Positions 36,733 to 47,580 of a DNA stretch of 64,000 bases are shown one piece after another; within the stretch, counting starts at the first letter, position 1; the number at the start of each line of letters is the position of its first letter. The notes under the pieces are model-generated. The model had not been told where the DNA came from, did not search any database, and worked only from the letters and a program-made list of their open reading frames with translations. The translations under genes were made by a program, and so were the position numbers. The DNA comes from an uncultured Albidovulum sp. (lineage in GTDB: Bacteria > Pseudomonadota > Alphaproteobacteria > Rhodobacterales > Rhodobacteraceae): the NCBI GenBank assembly GCA_913064775.1, contig CAJYAD010000010.1, positions 1 through 64,000 on the forward strand, read 5' to 3'.

Positions 36733-36874
36733 TTCAGTGCATCGGAAGCGTTGCAGTGCATAAAATGTCGTTCTGCTCCGCTCTTGGCCGAACCGTAAAT
36801 TCGGGACAGAACGACATCTGATTGGTTGCGGTGCGCTGCCGACATTTGCGGTGCAGATGCGTGGACTGGAGTGC
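36733..36874. promoter_or_regulatory. inverted repeat flanked by five iterons: candidate recombination or operator site
   Basis: ATGTCGTTCTG (36765-36775) and CAGAACGACAT (36807-36817) form a perfect 11-bp inverted repeat with a 31-bp spacer. Around it are five same-direction octamers ending GTGC: 36733-36740, 36752-36759, then 36827-36834, 36847-36854 and 36867-36874. The last three are spaced exactly 20 bp, the first two 19 bp. It occupies the gap between the triple-HTH gene and the recombinase genes. Confidence 0.65.
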
Positions 36875-36885
36875 ATTCCCCGTGA

Positions 36886-37596
36886 TCATCGCGCGACCCC
36901 GGCTTCCTGCGCGGCGCGGTGAGCGGCCACAAAAATTCCTTCCGCCGCAGAATCCAAAGGCGCGCGATCGCCCTGGCAGCTCGCCGCATTCGCGTCTGGT
37001 TCGGCATCCTCTTTCGTCGATGTCGCTGCTTTTGCGGCCTTCAGAACAGCGCTCCTAAGGAAGAGCTTCTTGCCGCCGGGCATGATGATATGGGAAGGCA
37101 GCGCCGCGTCCTTCACGTCCCGCAATTGCTCTATTTTCGAATGAAGATGCGGAAACTGTTTGGCAACTTGAGGCAATGTCATCGTGAAGTCGTTGAGCCT
37201 GTCGAGCTGCACGAACGCGCCGCGCGGCGAACGGGCGAAGGCACGGAACTGAGAGGCGATGAAGCGGCGACTCCGGGGCCCGAAGGCGTAAAGCGGAGGA
37301 GCCGAAATTTCTCCCGCTTCGAACTTCTTCTTGAGATCTGGCGCGCGGAGGCCCAGCTCTGCAGCCGCGTGGGCGAGCGTCAGCATCGGCTGTGTCAGGG
37401 CGTCAATCTCGTCCGATGCGGGGGCAACACCGAGGACGCCGGAGAGAAGGCGGTGCCAGGGATATTTTCCGGACGCCGCCATGACGTCGAGATTCTCAAG
37501 GAAGTCGGCCACAACGTTCCGCGACATGCCCAGCCATTTGGCGGCTTGGGACAAGGTCGCAGCACCTGCGGGCGCAAATTCGTTTGGGCTGGGCAT
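36886..37596 (-). CDS. multi-HTH DNA-binding protein of the recombinase module
   Basis: A 236-aa protein with three excisionase/MerR-like helix-turn-helix units: TLSQAAKWLGMSRNVVADFLE (about residues 14-34), TLAHAAAELGLRAPDLKKKFEAGEI (about 72-96) and TLPQVAKQFPHLHSKIEQL (about 143-161). The tail is Ala/Asp-rich. It is first in the minus-strand order HTH - duplicate - recombinase - recombinase-like. It likely binds the iteron site just downstream or acts as a recombination directionality factor. The start at 37596 avoids a frame extension into the CRISPR array. Confidence 0.75.
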   Translation of the reverse strand: MPSPNEFAPAGAATLSQAAKWLGMSRNVVADFLENLDVMAASGKYPWHRLLSGVLGVAPASDEIDALTQPMLTLAHAAAELGLRAPDLKKKFEAGEISAPPLYAFGPRSRRFIASQFRAFARSPRGAFVQLDRLNDFTMTLPQVAKQFPHLHSKIEQLRDVKDAALPSHIIMPGGKKLFLRSAVLKAAKAATSTKEDAEPDANAASCQGDRAPLDSAAEGIFVAAHRAAQEAGVAR

Positions 37597-37601
37597 GTCA
37601 T

Positions 37602-37624
37602 CTCCGTGTCTTTCGGACACGGAG
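37602..37624. promoter_or_regulatory. palindrome at the start of the HTH gene
   Basis: CTCCGTGTC-TTTCG-GACACGGAG, a perfect 9-bp stem ending 5 bp before the ATG. It overlaps the ribosome-binding region, so it may be a translational or autoregulatory operator. Confidence 0.5.
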
Positions 37625-37660
37625 ATGGGCCTAATTGGGCAAATCAGAAAAGGTTTTTGG

Positions 37661-37672
37661 AGGTTTGACCCC
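37661..37672 (+). repeat. AGGTTTGACCCC direct repeat, copy 3
   Basis: Identical to 14131-14142; 65 bp upstream of the HTH gene start and about 50 bp from the degenerate end of the CRISPR array. Confidence 0.5.
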
Positions 37673-37723
37673 CTGATCAACGGCGACACTTTTTCGTGAT
37701 CGACGCCAATGGCGTCGCCGCCT

Positions 37724-39287
<1,564 letters not shown>

Positions 39288-39465
39288 CGCCTCCGTTTAA
39301 CGCATTCAGATCTTGGGACAATAACCCCCGTACGCGCGAACCTGGCCGTGCAGCGCGCACACACTGGAGTTTGCGCACCGGGGGCTGGAATATCCGTCTG
39401 ATTTTTTTGATTTTTTCACAATGCGAAACCCCCGGCACTTTCGTGACCGCTCAGGGTTCGCACAC
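39288..39465 (-). promoter_or_regulatory. CRISPR leader
   Basis: 178 bp between the cas2 stop and the first repeat, with an A/T-rich tract (TTTTTTTGATTTTTT on the plus strand, about 39402-39416) unlike the GC-rich surroundings. It should hold the array promoter and the integration anchoring site. Confidence 0.8.
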
Positions 39466-39756
39466 TCAGAAGATCAGCGGGCCGTCGAAATCTGTCGCGG
39501 GTTTCGCCCCCACATGCTCGACCTTAGACCGCCAGTTGGGGCCCAACATGTAAAACCGCAGGCTGTCCTCTGCGGGGTTGATCAGGCCGGTCAGACGGGC
39601 GCGGAGCGCGGTCCAGCGGGCCGGGTCGAGATCGCATTCGAAGACCGAATACTGCACCCGCTGGCCGTAATCCAGACAGGCCGCCGCGATGCGCCGCAAC
39701 CGTTTGCGGCCGGCCGGGCTGCCGGTGCGCACGTCGTAGGTGATCAGCACCAGCAT
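39466..39756 (-). CDS. cas2: CRISPR-associated Cas2 (subtype I-C)
   Basis: A 96-aa Cas2 with the N-terminal [11 protein letters not shown] (metal-binding aspartate), [24 protein letters not shown] and the I-C-type C-terminus. It pairs with Cas1 to integrate new spacers. It lies 2 bp after the cas1 stop and directly before the leader. Confidence 0.97.
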   Translation of the reverse strand: MLVLITYDVRTGSPAGRKRLRRIAAACLDYGQRVQYSVFECDLDPARWTALRARLTGLINPAEDSLRFYMLGPNWRSKVEHVGAKPATDFDGPLIF

Positions 39757-39758
39757 GG

Positions 39759-40793
39759 TTACCTCCAGATCCAGGCAGGGTAGCCGTCAAGTTCGCCGCG
39801 CAGGTGCCGGGCGAGTAGTTGCGCTTGCATCTGGGGAAACAGGCCGAAGAACGCGACTTCATCGAAGAAGGCATGGCGCAGGGTTTCGCGCTTGCGCTCC
39901 TGCCAGGCCTTGAGGACCGTCTCTCGGCCGCTGTCGGACAGCAGGACCGCCCCGGTTTCCTCTGCCCGGAAATCACGGTCGGCCAGTTGACGTCGGTTGA
40001 ACAGGCTGAGGCAGAGGCGATCGGCCATCGGGGCGCGGAATTCTTCCATCAGGTCAAGGGCAAGGCTCATCCGACCTGGGCGGTCTCGGTGCAGGAAGCC
40101 CATCTGCGGGTCGAGGCCATGGGTCTCGCAGGCGGCGCGGCAATCCTGCGCGAGAAGGACGTAGAGGAGTGACAGAACGGCATTCACCGGATCTCGCGGC
40201 GGGCGGCGGTTGCGCCCGGAAAAACCGAAATCCGGGTTGCGCAGAAGGTGGGGGAAGGCCGCAAAATAGGCATTGGCAGCCTCGCCCTCCTGGCCGCGTA
40301 GGTAGTCGAGATCGGGTGCGGACAGTGCTAGTCGGGCCGCATCGGAAAGGCGCCGCTCGGCCAGGTCCAAGCAATCCCGCGGCGCGGTGGCCATCGCGCC
40401 GCCGTGGTCACGCAAGGCGCGGCGGATCACCCCACGCTGGTTCGCGGTCTTGGCCGCAACAATACTCTGGGCAATGCCCAGCGCGAGATCGGCATCCTCG
40501 GTGCGCCTGTGCTGGGCGCGGCGCAACAGCACATTGCCAGATTGCGGCCCCTCAACACGGGCAAGGAACCGGCCTGTCGTGGAGAGGAAAGCTATGGAAA
40601 TGCCCGCTTCGGCGCAGAAGGACATCAGCGGTGGGCTGATCTCGGCCCCTGCGAAGCAGACCACCTGGCCGAGCAGATGCGCTGGCGCACGGCCCCGGTC
40701 CACGCCGTCGATCTCCACCACGACATTTTGGCCGTCCTTGCGGAGCCGGGCCCCTTCGGAGGTAACGTAGAGCGTGTTGAGTAGCCGTTTCAT
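39759..40793 (-). CDS. cas1: CRISPR-associated Cas1 (subtype I-C)
   Basis: A 344-aa integrase of the adaptation complex. Features: [29 protein letters not shown], catalytic-type positions in [11 protein letters not shown]...[35 protein letters not shown]. Its ATG overlaps the cas4 stop (ATGA). Confidence 0.97.
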   Translation of the reverse strand: MKRLLNTLYVTSEGARLRKDGQNVVVEIDGVDRGRAPAHLLGQVVCFAGAEISPPLMSFCAEAGISIAFLSTTGRFLARVEGPQSGNVLLRRAQHRRTEDADLALGIAQSIVAAKTANQRGVIRRALRDHGGAMATAPRDCLDLAERRLSDAARLALSAPDLDYLRGQEGEAANAYFAAFPHLLRNPDFGFSGRNRRPPRDPVNAVLSLLYVLLAQDCRAACETHGLDPQMGFLHRDRPGRMSLALDLMEEFRAPMADRLCLSLFNRRQLADRDFRAEETGAVLLSDSGRETVLKAWQERKRETLRHAFFDEVAFFGLFPQMQAQLLARHLRGELDGYPAWIWR

Positions 40794-41429
40794 TCGGGGT
40801 CTCCCGGCACGTTGGCGGCGCTGACCGCACGCTCCAACCAGGACCGCACCGGTGGCGGCGCCTGCATCCGTTCCGGTCGGCACAGGTCGTGCAAAGAGCA
40901 GGCGCCGCATCGTCGCGGATCGTGGACCGGCGCGGGCACCCGACCGGCGATCAGCGCGTCGCGGGCTTCCGTTGCGATGGACGTTGTCAAAGAGCGAAGT
41001 TCGGCGTCGAATGCGACGGGTTTGCGGCGCCGGATTTCTCCATAGAACAAAGCCCCTTCTGGGATCGCTCGACCGGTCATCTCCTCCAGGCAAAGAGCCT
41101 GAGCACAGAGTTGCACTTCGTCGGCGCGATGTGGCTTCGGGCGACCGCGCTTGTATTCTACGGGGCAGATCGCGCCGCCCTCAAGCTCAACCGTGTCAGC
41201 GACGCCGTGCAGGCCGAGTTTCCGCGACCCGAGCTCCACCGCCCGCAGGGTGCGCAGGCCCTTGCGCCGATCGCCCACACCGCCATCGACGCGGGCGTGC
41301 AGCACACGCCCCTCTGCGGTCAACCGGTTCTCGGCCCAGAGACGCTCGACATGGATCAGCGCGCATTGGCGAGGGCAGAACAGCCAATGTTGCAATGCCG
41401 AGATCGGCAGGCTTTCCGGTGCGTCGCAT

Positions 41430-41446
<17 letters not shown>
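40790..41446 (-). CDS. cas4: CRISPR-associated Cas4 nuclease (subtype I-C)
   Basis: About 218 aa. Cas4 trims prespacers and selects the PAM together with Cas1-Cas2. The four iron-sulfur cysteines are visible: one in FCPRQC near the N-terminus and [10 protein letters not shown] near the C-terminus. RecB-type nuclease residues are in [11 protein letters not shown]. The start is uncertain. A TTG at 41446 gives 14 residues before ISALQHWLF, the usual family spacing; an ATG at 41476 would overlap cas7 by 47 bp. Confidence 0.93.
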
Positions 41447-42328
<882 letters not shown>

Positions 42329-42332
<4 letters not shown>

Positions 42333-44137
42333 TGGCTGTCCTCTTCTTCGACGGCGATCTCCAACACCTCTTTCGGTGCGGTCTTCGCGAACTTTTGGTG
42401 GTAGTAGCCGGCAACGAAGCGGCCCTGATCCTCGAGTGTCAGGCTGCCTGGCAGATCAGGGGCGAGCCCGGACCAGACCTCACCGATCTGGCTGTCGAGC
42501 CAATGGGCCAGGCCGCCCTTGTCCGTCTTGCGCAGGCTCGCGAGGTGATGGGTCGCGGTCTTCACCAGCAGCGGGAAGACGCGGGCGGGGGTAGAAGAGG
42601 CGGAGGCGAAATACCGGTCGCGGATCGTGGCGTTGAGACCTGGAAGGGCGCTGCGCTGGATACTCTCGAGCAGCGCGAAGAGTCGGCCGAGCCGGTAGGC
42701 CGGGCTGGTATTCTCTGGATCGAGGCTCACGGGAAACTCCTCCTTCTGATTGCGGCAGAGCACCGCTTTACAGATCGCGGCCCGGGGGCCGTTGACGATG
42801 CCATCGGCGCGAATGCGAGTGATCACGGCAGCCAGCAGCAGGCGCGGATAGGGCTGGCCGGTCAGCACGGCGCGCATCAGGCTGCCGCCGAGCAGGGGCG
42901 GAATGTTCTTGGCGTCGCGTTGCTGCGCGGTCTCGTAGAGCAATGCCCAGACCGACGGCGGGCGCGCCCATGCGGTGGGCTCGATCCGCAGATCCTGATG
43001 GAAGCGGGCGACGTTGCGGGTGAACTCCCCCAGTCGGCCCGGCAGCCAGAACCGCACCGACAGCCGCGCGGCATTGGGCGAGAGGCCGAGGATGTAGACT
43101 CGGGTCTCTGGGGCGAAGCGTGGGTCTGCGGGGGCCTGGCCGCGCGCCAGCGCCTCCATCGCGATGCGAATCCTATCCTCGGCCTCTCCGGGAGTCTCCT
43201 GCGTTTCGGTGGATGGGGGTGCAAGCAGGGCGGCGAGGAGATCCTCCACCGTCTCGTCGCCTTCCCGCGCCTCGGTCTCCGCCCAAAACACCACGGTCGC
43301 ATCGCCGACGCGCAGGGCGCGCCGCCCCGGCCCGGCGCCGGAGCGCGACAGCAGCGCGTTCAACGCCGTGCCATAAGCGAAGGTTGCTGCCTCGGACACG
43401 GGCGCATTGTCACCCTGGCGCTTGCCGAAGGATTCATAGGCCGTGCTGTTGAAGGAGACGAGTGATGCACCCGAGCTCTGCGCCCCTGAGACCCCCTTGA
43501 TCGAGGGGTGCAGCCGCGCCACCGGCCCGCGCTCGCCGGTCACGAGACAGAGCGGCCCGTCGCCTCCCGCCTCGCCCGCGATCAAGGCTGCGGCGGCGGG
43601 GCGGTCGTGCAGGTAACCCACCTCGCCCTCAAGCCGGAAGACGACGTTCTGGTCGAGCACCTCGGTGGAAAAGCCTCGCGTGGCGAAGTCCTCCCACGAC
43701 CAGCCATCGAGGAACCGCAACAGGGCGTGAAGGCCGGGATCGTCGCTTTCCGCTAAACGGTCGCGGTGGGCCTTCCTGAATGCGGCGTGTTCGTCGGCCG
43801 TGCGCCGCTCCTGAGCCGGAATTGGCCGGCCGGCCACCAGCTTCGGCTTGCCGCGCTCGTCCTTTAGGGCGGTGACGCCCAGCACATAGGCGGTCTTGTC
43901 CCAAAGGAAGTTCGGTGCGATTCCGGAGGAGCGCTTGACGGCCGCGGGCACACCGATCGGTGCCGCCACCATCCTGCGCCTGTCCGGCACGAGCTTCGGG
44001 TTGATCGCGACCAGCCGTCCCGCAGTGTCGATCACCACCTCCGCCCCGATCCGCTCGGTCGAGAAACCTTTGTGCGGCGCCTCGCCCGCCTTCGCCATCC
44101 GATCGTAAAGCGTGGCCAGCGCCGACAGGATCGTCAC
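42329..44137 (-). CDS. cas8c: CRISPR-associated Cas8c (Csd1), Cascade large subunit
   Basis: A 602-aa PAM-recognising large subunit. It starts [12 protein letters not shown] and includes [63 protein letters not shown] and [11 protein letters not shown]-type sequence near residue 475, all characteristic of Csd1. The start is GTG 44137, overlapping the cas5 stop (GTGA). Length is normal. Confidence 0.96.
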
Positions 44138-44802
44138 TGTGCCAAGCCTTCAGATCGGGCGCGGGCGACGTCGATCACGCCGTCCTCCATCTTCGCACGA
44201 AAGAAAAGCGCCTCCTTGCCCGCGCCATAGTCGATGTCATAAAGCATCCAGCCAAGGTCGCGCGTCCGATCTACCTCGGGCAGGGTGCTGTCGGGGAAGT
44301 CGTCCACAAGCGTCACATCCGCCGGAAACTCCCGAACGCCGAGGCATGGCTGGTGGAAATGCTGCCCCTTCGCCGCGCGCCGTCGGGCCATCTCTATATG
44401 TTTGGCCTCGCTGTCCTCCGCGCCAGCTTTGGGTGTCATCTCCAGATGCGCCTCGATCCCATAGACGACATTGCGCAGGGCCATCATCGCGCGCTGCTGG
44501 CGGTCTTCTTCAACCAGCAAGTGGAGCCCGACGGTGGAGCCGGCCTTCATCGCTGATATCACCGTACCTGCGGGGATCTTCGACCCGATCTCGTTGCGGC
44601 GGATGTTCTCGAACCGGATCGGAGCGAGGACGTGGATGCGGTCGATGACCCAGCGGATGGCGGGCTTCCAGTGGATCGCTTCGATCAGGCCGCGCGCAGC
44701 GGAGGGGGTGATCGCGTCGTAGCTGACACGCTCGACCTTCATTTCAGGACGGGTAAAGCAGGCGTAATCGCCACGAACCAACAACTTGATACCGTATGAC
44801 AT
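44134..44802 (-). CDS. cas5c: CRISPR-associated Cas5c, crRNA endonuclease
   Basis: A 222-aa RAMP protein. In I-C systems, which lack Cas6, Cas5c itself cuts the pre-crRNA hairpins. It begins YGIKLLVRGDYACFTRPEMKVERVSYDAITPSAARGLIEAIHWKPAIRW-like sequence, standard for Cas5c, and ends with CLGVREFPADVTLV. No cas6 is present in the locus, as expected. It lies 74 bp downstream of cas3. Confidence 0.96.
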   Translation of the reverse strand: MSYGIKLLVRGDYACFTRPEMKVERVSYDAITPSAARGLIEAIHWKPAIRWVIDRIHVLAPIRFENIRRNEIGSKIPAGTVISAMKAGSTVGLHLLVEEDRQQRAMMALRNVVYGIEAHLEMTPKAGAEDSEAKHIEMARRRAAKGQHFHQPCLGVREFPADVTLVDDFPDSTLPEVDRTRDLGWMLYDIDYGAGKEALFFRAKMEDGVIDVARARSEGLAQ

Positions 44803-44876
44803 GCAGATAACGATCCTAATGCTGCCATAAGCTGCGCCGGATGATGTTCCTCAGTCAAGCATGCTTGGCCCACAGT

Positions 44877-47156
44877 TCACCAGTTCATGAACCCGAGGTC
44901 GCCGAAATCGTCCCAGCGAAGGCCGGTCTGCGGATCGTAAAGGCCGGGCTGGTCGAGGAGCAGGAACTGATCGGCGAAGTCCTTGGGTTTGAAGGGGCGC
45001 AGCAGTCCTGCATCCTGCATCCGACGCTGCACTTTTGCGGGCACCTGCACCTGATAGTTCTGCAAGCCGCGCGCCACGGCACCCGCGCTCTGCACGAAGC
45101 CGAGATCCCGAAGCTCCTCCTCCGGCACCCCCCAGTCGCCGCCGACAATCACCACCGGTCGGCTGCCATCCTCGATGATCCGGAACGCCTCCGCGATCGA
45201 GGCATAGGGAAAGACTGGACGTTGCGGACTGGCCTTTCCGGCCTCTTGGATGGCGCAAAGGATGGCGAAAGGGCGTCGATCCACTTTTCCCGCATCCATC
45301 GCATGGGCTCCGTTCCAGTAGGTGTTGCGGAAATATTCGCGCACCGCATCCAGCGAAAGGGGATCAACTGCGTGTTTCGCAAGGACCACACGGGCGACAT
45401 CGGCCATCTGGCGTAGACCGTCGGGCGGGGCGTATTCTCCCTCAGCGCCGCGTTCCGCCTCGAAGATCACCACTCGACCGAGGTCGGGCAGATTGCCCTC
45501 CCGGTTGCAGCGTCCGGCGGCTTGGGCGATGGAATCGAGCCCGGCGAGGGCGCGGAAGACCACCGGAAAGCTGATATCGACACCTGCCTCGATCAGGCTG
45601 GTGCTGACCAGCCGCACGGGCGCGCCCGCCTTCAGCCGCGCCCGCACCGTATCGAGGACCTGACGGCGGTGGCGCGCGGTCATGTTGGTGGAGAGGTGGA
45701 ACGCCTCCGGCAGCGGGCGGATCAGGTCGAACACGGCACGCGCCTGTTTGCGGTTGTTCAGGATCGCGAGGCCGCCGGCCATTCCCGCCAGCGCCTCTGC
45801 CAATGCCGCATTGTCCAGCGGCCTCACCTGTTCGACACTCACACGCCGCAGCGCATCGTAAAGAGCGACGGGATCGGGGGCGAGCTCCCGCACTGCGAGC
45901 GGTCCCTCGCGATCAAGTCCCTCAGGATGAGGGAAGCCATCCTCGCCACCTTTCAGAAGGGCAGGCTGGGTTGCGGTGCAGAATACGATCGAGGCTCGAT
46001 AGCCCCGCGCCAGTTCTTTCAACGAAGCAAGGCTTGGGCGCAGAAGGCGGATCGGCAGAGTCTGCGCCTCGTCCAGCACGACCACGGCATTGGCGATCCG
46101 GTGCAGTTTGCAGCAGGGAGAGCCGCGCCGCGCGTGAAGGCTTTCGAAGAACTGTACCGCCGTCGTCACAATCACCGGTCGGTCCCAGGTCTCAGTTGCC
46201 TCCTTCAGGGCGGCACGCTCGTCTTCGCCACTCCCCCGCTCGCCCGTCCCCTCCCAGTCGAAGGCGGAATGGTGCTCAAGAACCGCATCGTTGCCAATCG
46301 TTCCGAACACCTCGCGCAGGACCTGCGCCGTCTGCTCCACGATCGAGGTGTAGGGAATGACGAAGATCACCCGCTCCATCCCCTGCGCGATGGCGTGATC
46401 GAGCGCGAAGCCAAGGGATGTCAGGGTCTTGCCGCCCCCTGTGGGCACGGTCAGGCTGAAAAGCCCCGGCGCGGACGTCGCCTGAGCGCGGGCATGAGTG
46501 TGGACGCGGCGTCGCAGGTCGTTGACCGCCCCGCCCCCGCCACGTGCGGCCATGTGGTGGTCCAGCAGGTCGCGCAGTTTCGCCAGGGACGGGGCCGTGG
46601 GTCGGGATACCATCCGGCTCTCCTGCCGGGCATAGAAGGCGGCCGTCTCGCGCCGGTCAGCATCGACGAGGGCTGAGAAGACCATTCTTCCGAGAAACTG
46701 CTGCGCGTAGAAAAGATCCACCGGCCGTCCCTTTGTCAGCGATGCGAGCGGGCCGGGCAGGGTCCGAAGCACGGGGACCCTCCAATCCTCGGGCGGCACG
46801 AGCGCCTCCGCTTGCCTCAGCCTATCTGCAAGAAGCATCCCGTTCCGCGCACCGTCGTCCAGCCCTGCGTGATGGCCCAGGATGACCTGTGCGAGGAGGC
46901 TTCCGAACCCAAGATTGTCAAGCGCATGGCGCGCGCCTTCCGCAGAATGCGGTTCGACAATGCGTGGATCGGACAGGCGCGCCTGAAACCGTTCCTTCAT
47001 CTTGCCAAGATCGTGCAGCCAGCCCGCGATCTCGGCAAGGTCGGGTGCGAAGCCCTGCGCGTTTCGCCGGGCGGCCATTGCAACGGCCTCGGCGTGATCG
47101 CTCAGTGGTTCCCAGTCTGACTTGTCGCTGTTGCAGGTGGAATGGGCGAATTGCAT
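44877..47156 (-). CDS. cas3: CRISPR-associated Cas3 helicase-nuclease
   Basis: A 759-aa effector that unwinds and degrades target DNA recruited by Cascade. The N-terminal HD nuclease shows DHAEAVAMAAR and GWLHDLGKM, and the helicase has Walker A TVPTGGGKT, motif II VVLDEAQTLP and motif VI AAGRCNREG. The start is ATG 47156; the frame extends four codons to a TTG with no better support. It is the first gene of the cas operon, so the promoter lies in 47157-47334. Confidence 0.96.
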   Translation of the reverse strand: MQFAHSTCNSDKSDWEPLSDHAEAVAMAARRNAQGFAPDLAEIAGWLHDLGKMKERFQARLSDPRIVEPHSAEGARHALDNLGFGSLLAQVILGHHAGLDDGARNGMLLADRLRQAEALVPPEDWRVPVLRTLPGPLASLTKGRPVDLFYAQQFLGRMVFSALVDADRRETAAFYARQESRMVSRPTAPSLAKLRDLLDHHMAARGGGGAVNDLRRRVHTHARAQATSAPGLFSLTVPTGGGKTLTSLGFALDHAIAQGMERVIFVIPYTSIVEQTAQVLREVFGTIGNDAVLEHHSAFDWEGTGERGSGEDERAALKEATETWDRPVIVTTAVQFFESLHARRGSPCCKLHRIANAVVVLDEAQTLPIRLLRPSLASLKELARGYRASIVFCTATQPALLKGGEDGFPHPEGLDREGPLAVRELAPDPVALYDALRRVSVEQVRPLDNAALAEALAGMAGGLAILNNRKQARAVFDLIRPLPEAFHLSTNMTARHRRQVLDTVRARLKAGAPVRLVSTSLIEAGVDISFPVVFRALAGLDSIAQAAGRCNREGNLPDLGRVVIFEAERGAEGEYAPPDGLRQMADVARVVLAKHAVDPLSLDAVREYFRNTYWNGAHAMDAGKVDRRPFAILCAIQEAGKASPQRPVFPYASIAEAFRIIEDGSRPVVIVGGDWGVPEEELRDLGFVQSAGAVARGLQNYQVQVPAKVQRRMQDAGLLRPFKPKDFADQFLLLDQPGLYDPQTGLRWDDFGDLGFMNW

Positions 47157-47334
47157 TTGTACAATCAATGAGGGTTTCGAATTGCTGGAAGATTAGCACA
47201 CGCGGACGGAAGTGGTCACGTCACACGGCTCTTCTGGGCGTGATTGTCGTATCGCGATCTGCGAATCAAACCTTCTTCTACTTCTCATGTTCGGGCCGAT
47301 GTCCCCGACCGTTCCAAACAACGGTCGAACGGAA

Positions 47335-47580
47335 ATGACGAACAACATCCAATACCTTGAAGCCCATCTGGATACCCTGGCGCGCTTCATCGACGAACGT
47401 GAGGATGGGGAGCGCTACGTTCCTCTCTACGAGCGCGTTGAAGAAGAACTGGCCAAGTTGCGCCGTAGCCGGTCGACCTACGACCGCATCCGTGCGCGCC
47501 GCGCCGCAACTGCAGGAGGTGGCAGCATAAACGATTCTGTCGCCTACTTGGTGCGGAAGGGCGAGCCAACCACTACCTGA
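47335..47580 (+). CDS. unrecognised 81-aa protein between cas3 and the integrase
   Basis: The ATG at 47335 opens MTNNIQYLEAHLDTLARF, then a charged helical sequence (REDGERYVPLYERVEEELAKLRRSRSTYDRIRARRA) that could form a coiled coil, and a polar tail. It is divergent from cas3 with 178 bp between starts, and its last 8 bp overlap the convergent integrase gene. Codon use fits coding. It could be a regulator of the cas promoter or an integrase-associated factor; neither is shown. Confidence 0.6.
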   Translation: MTNNIQYLEAHLDTLARFIDEREDGERYVPLYERVEEELAKLRRSRSTYDRIRARRAATAGGGSINDSVAYLVRKGEPTTT

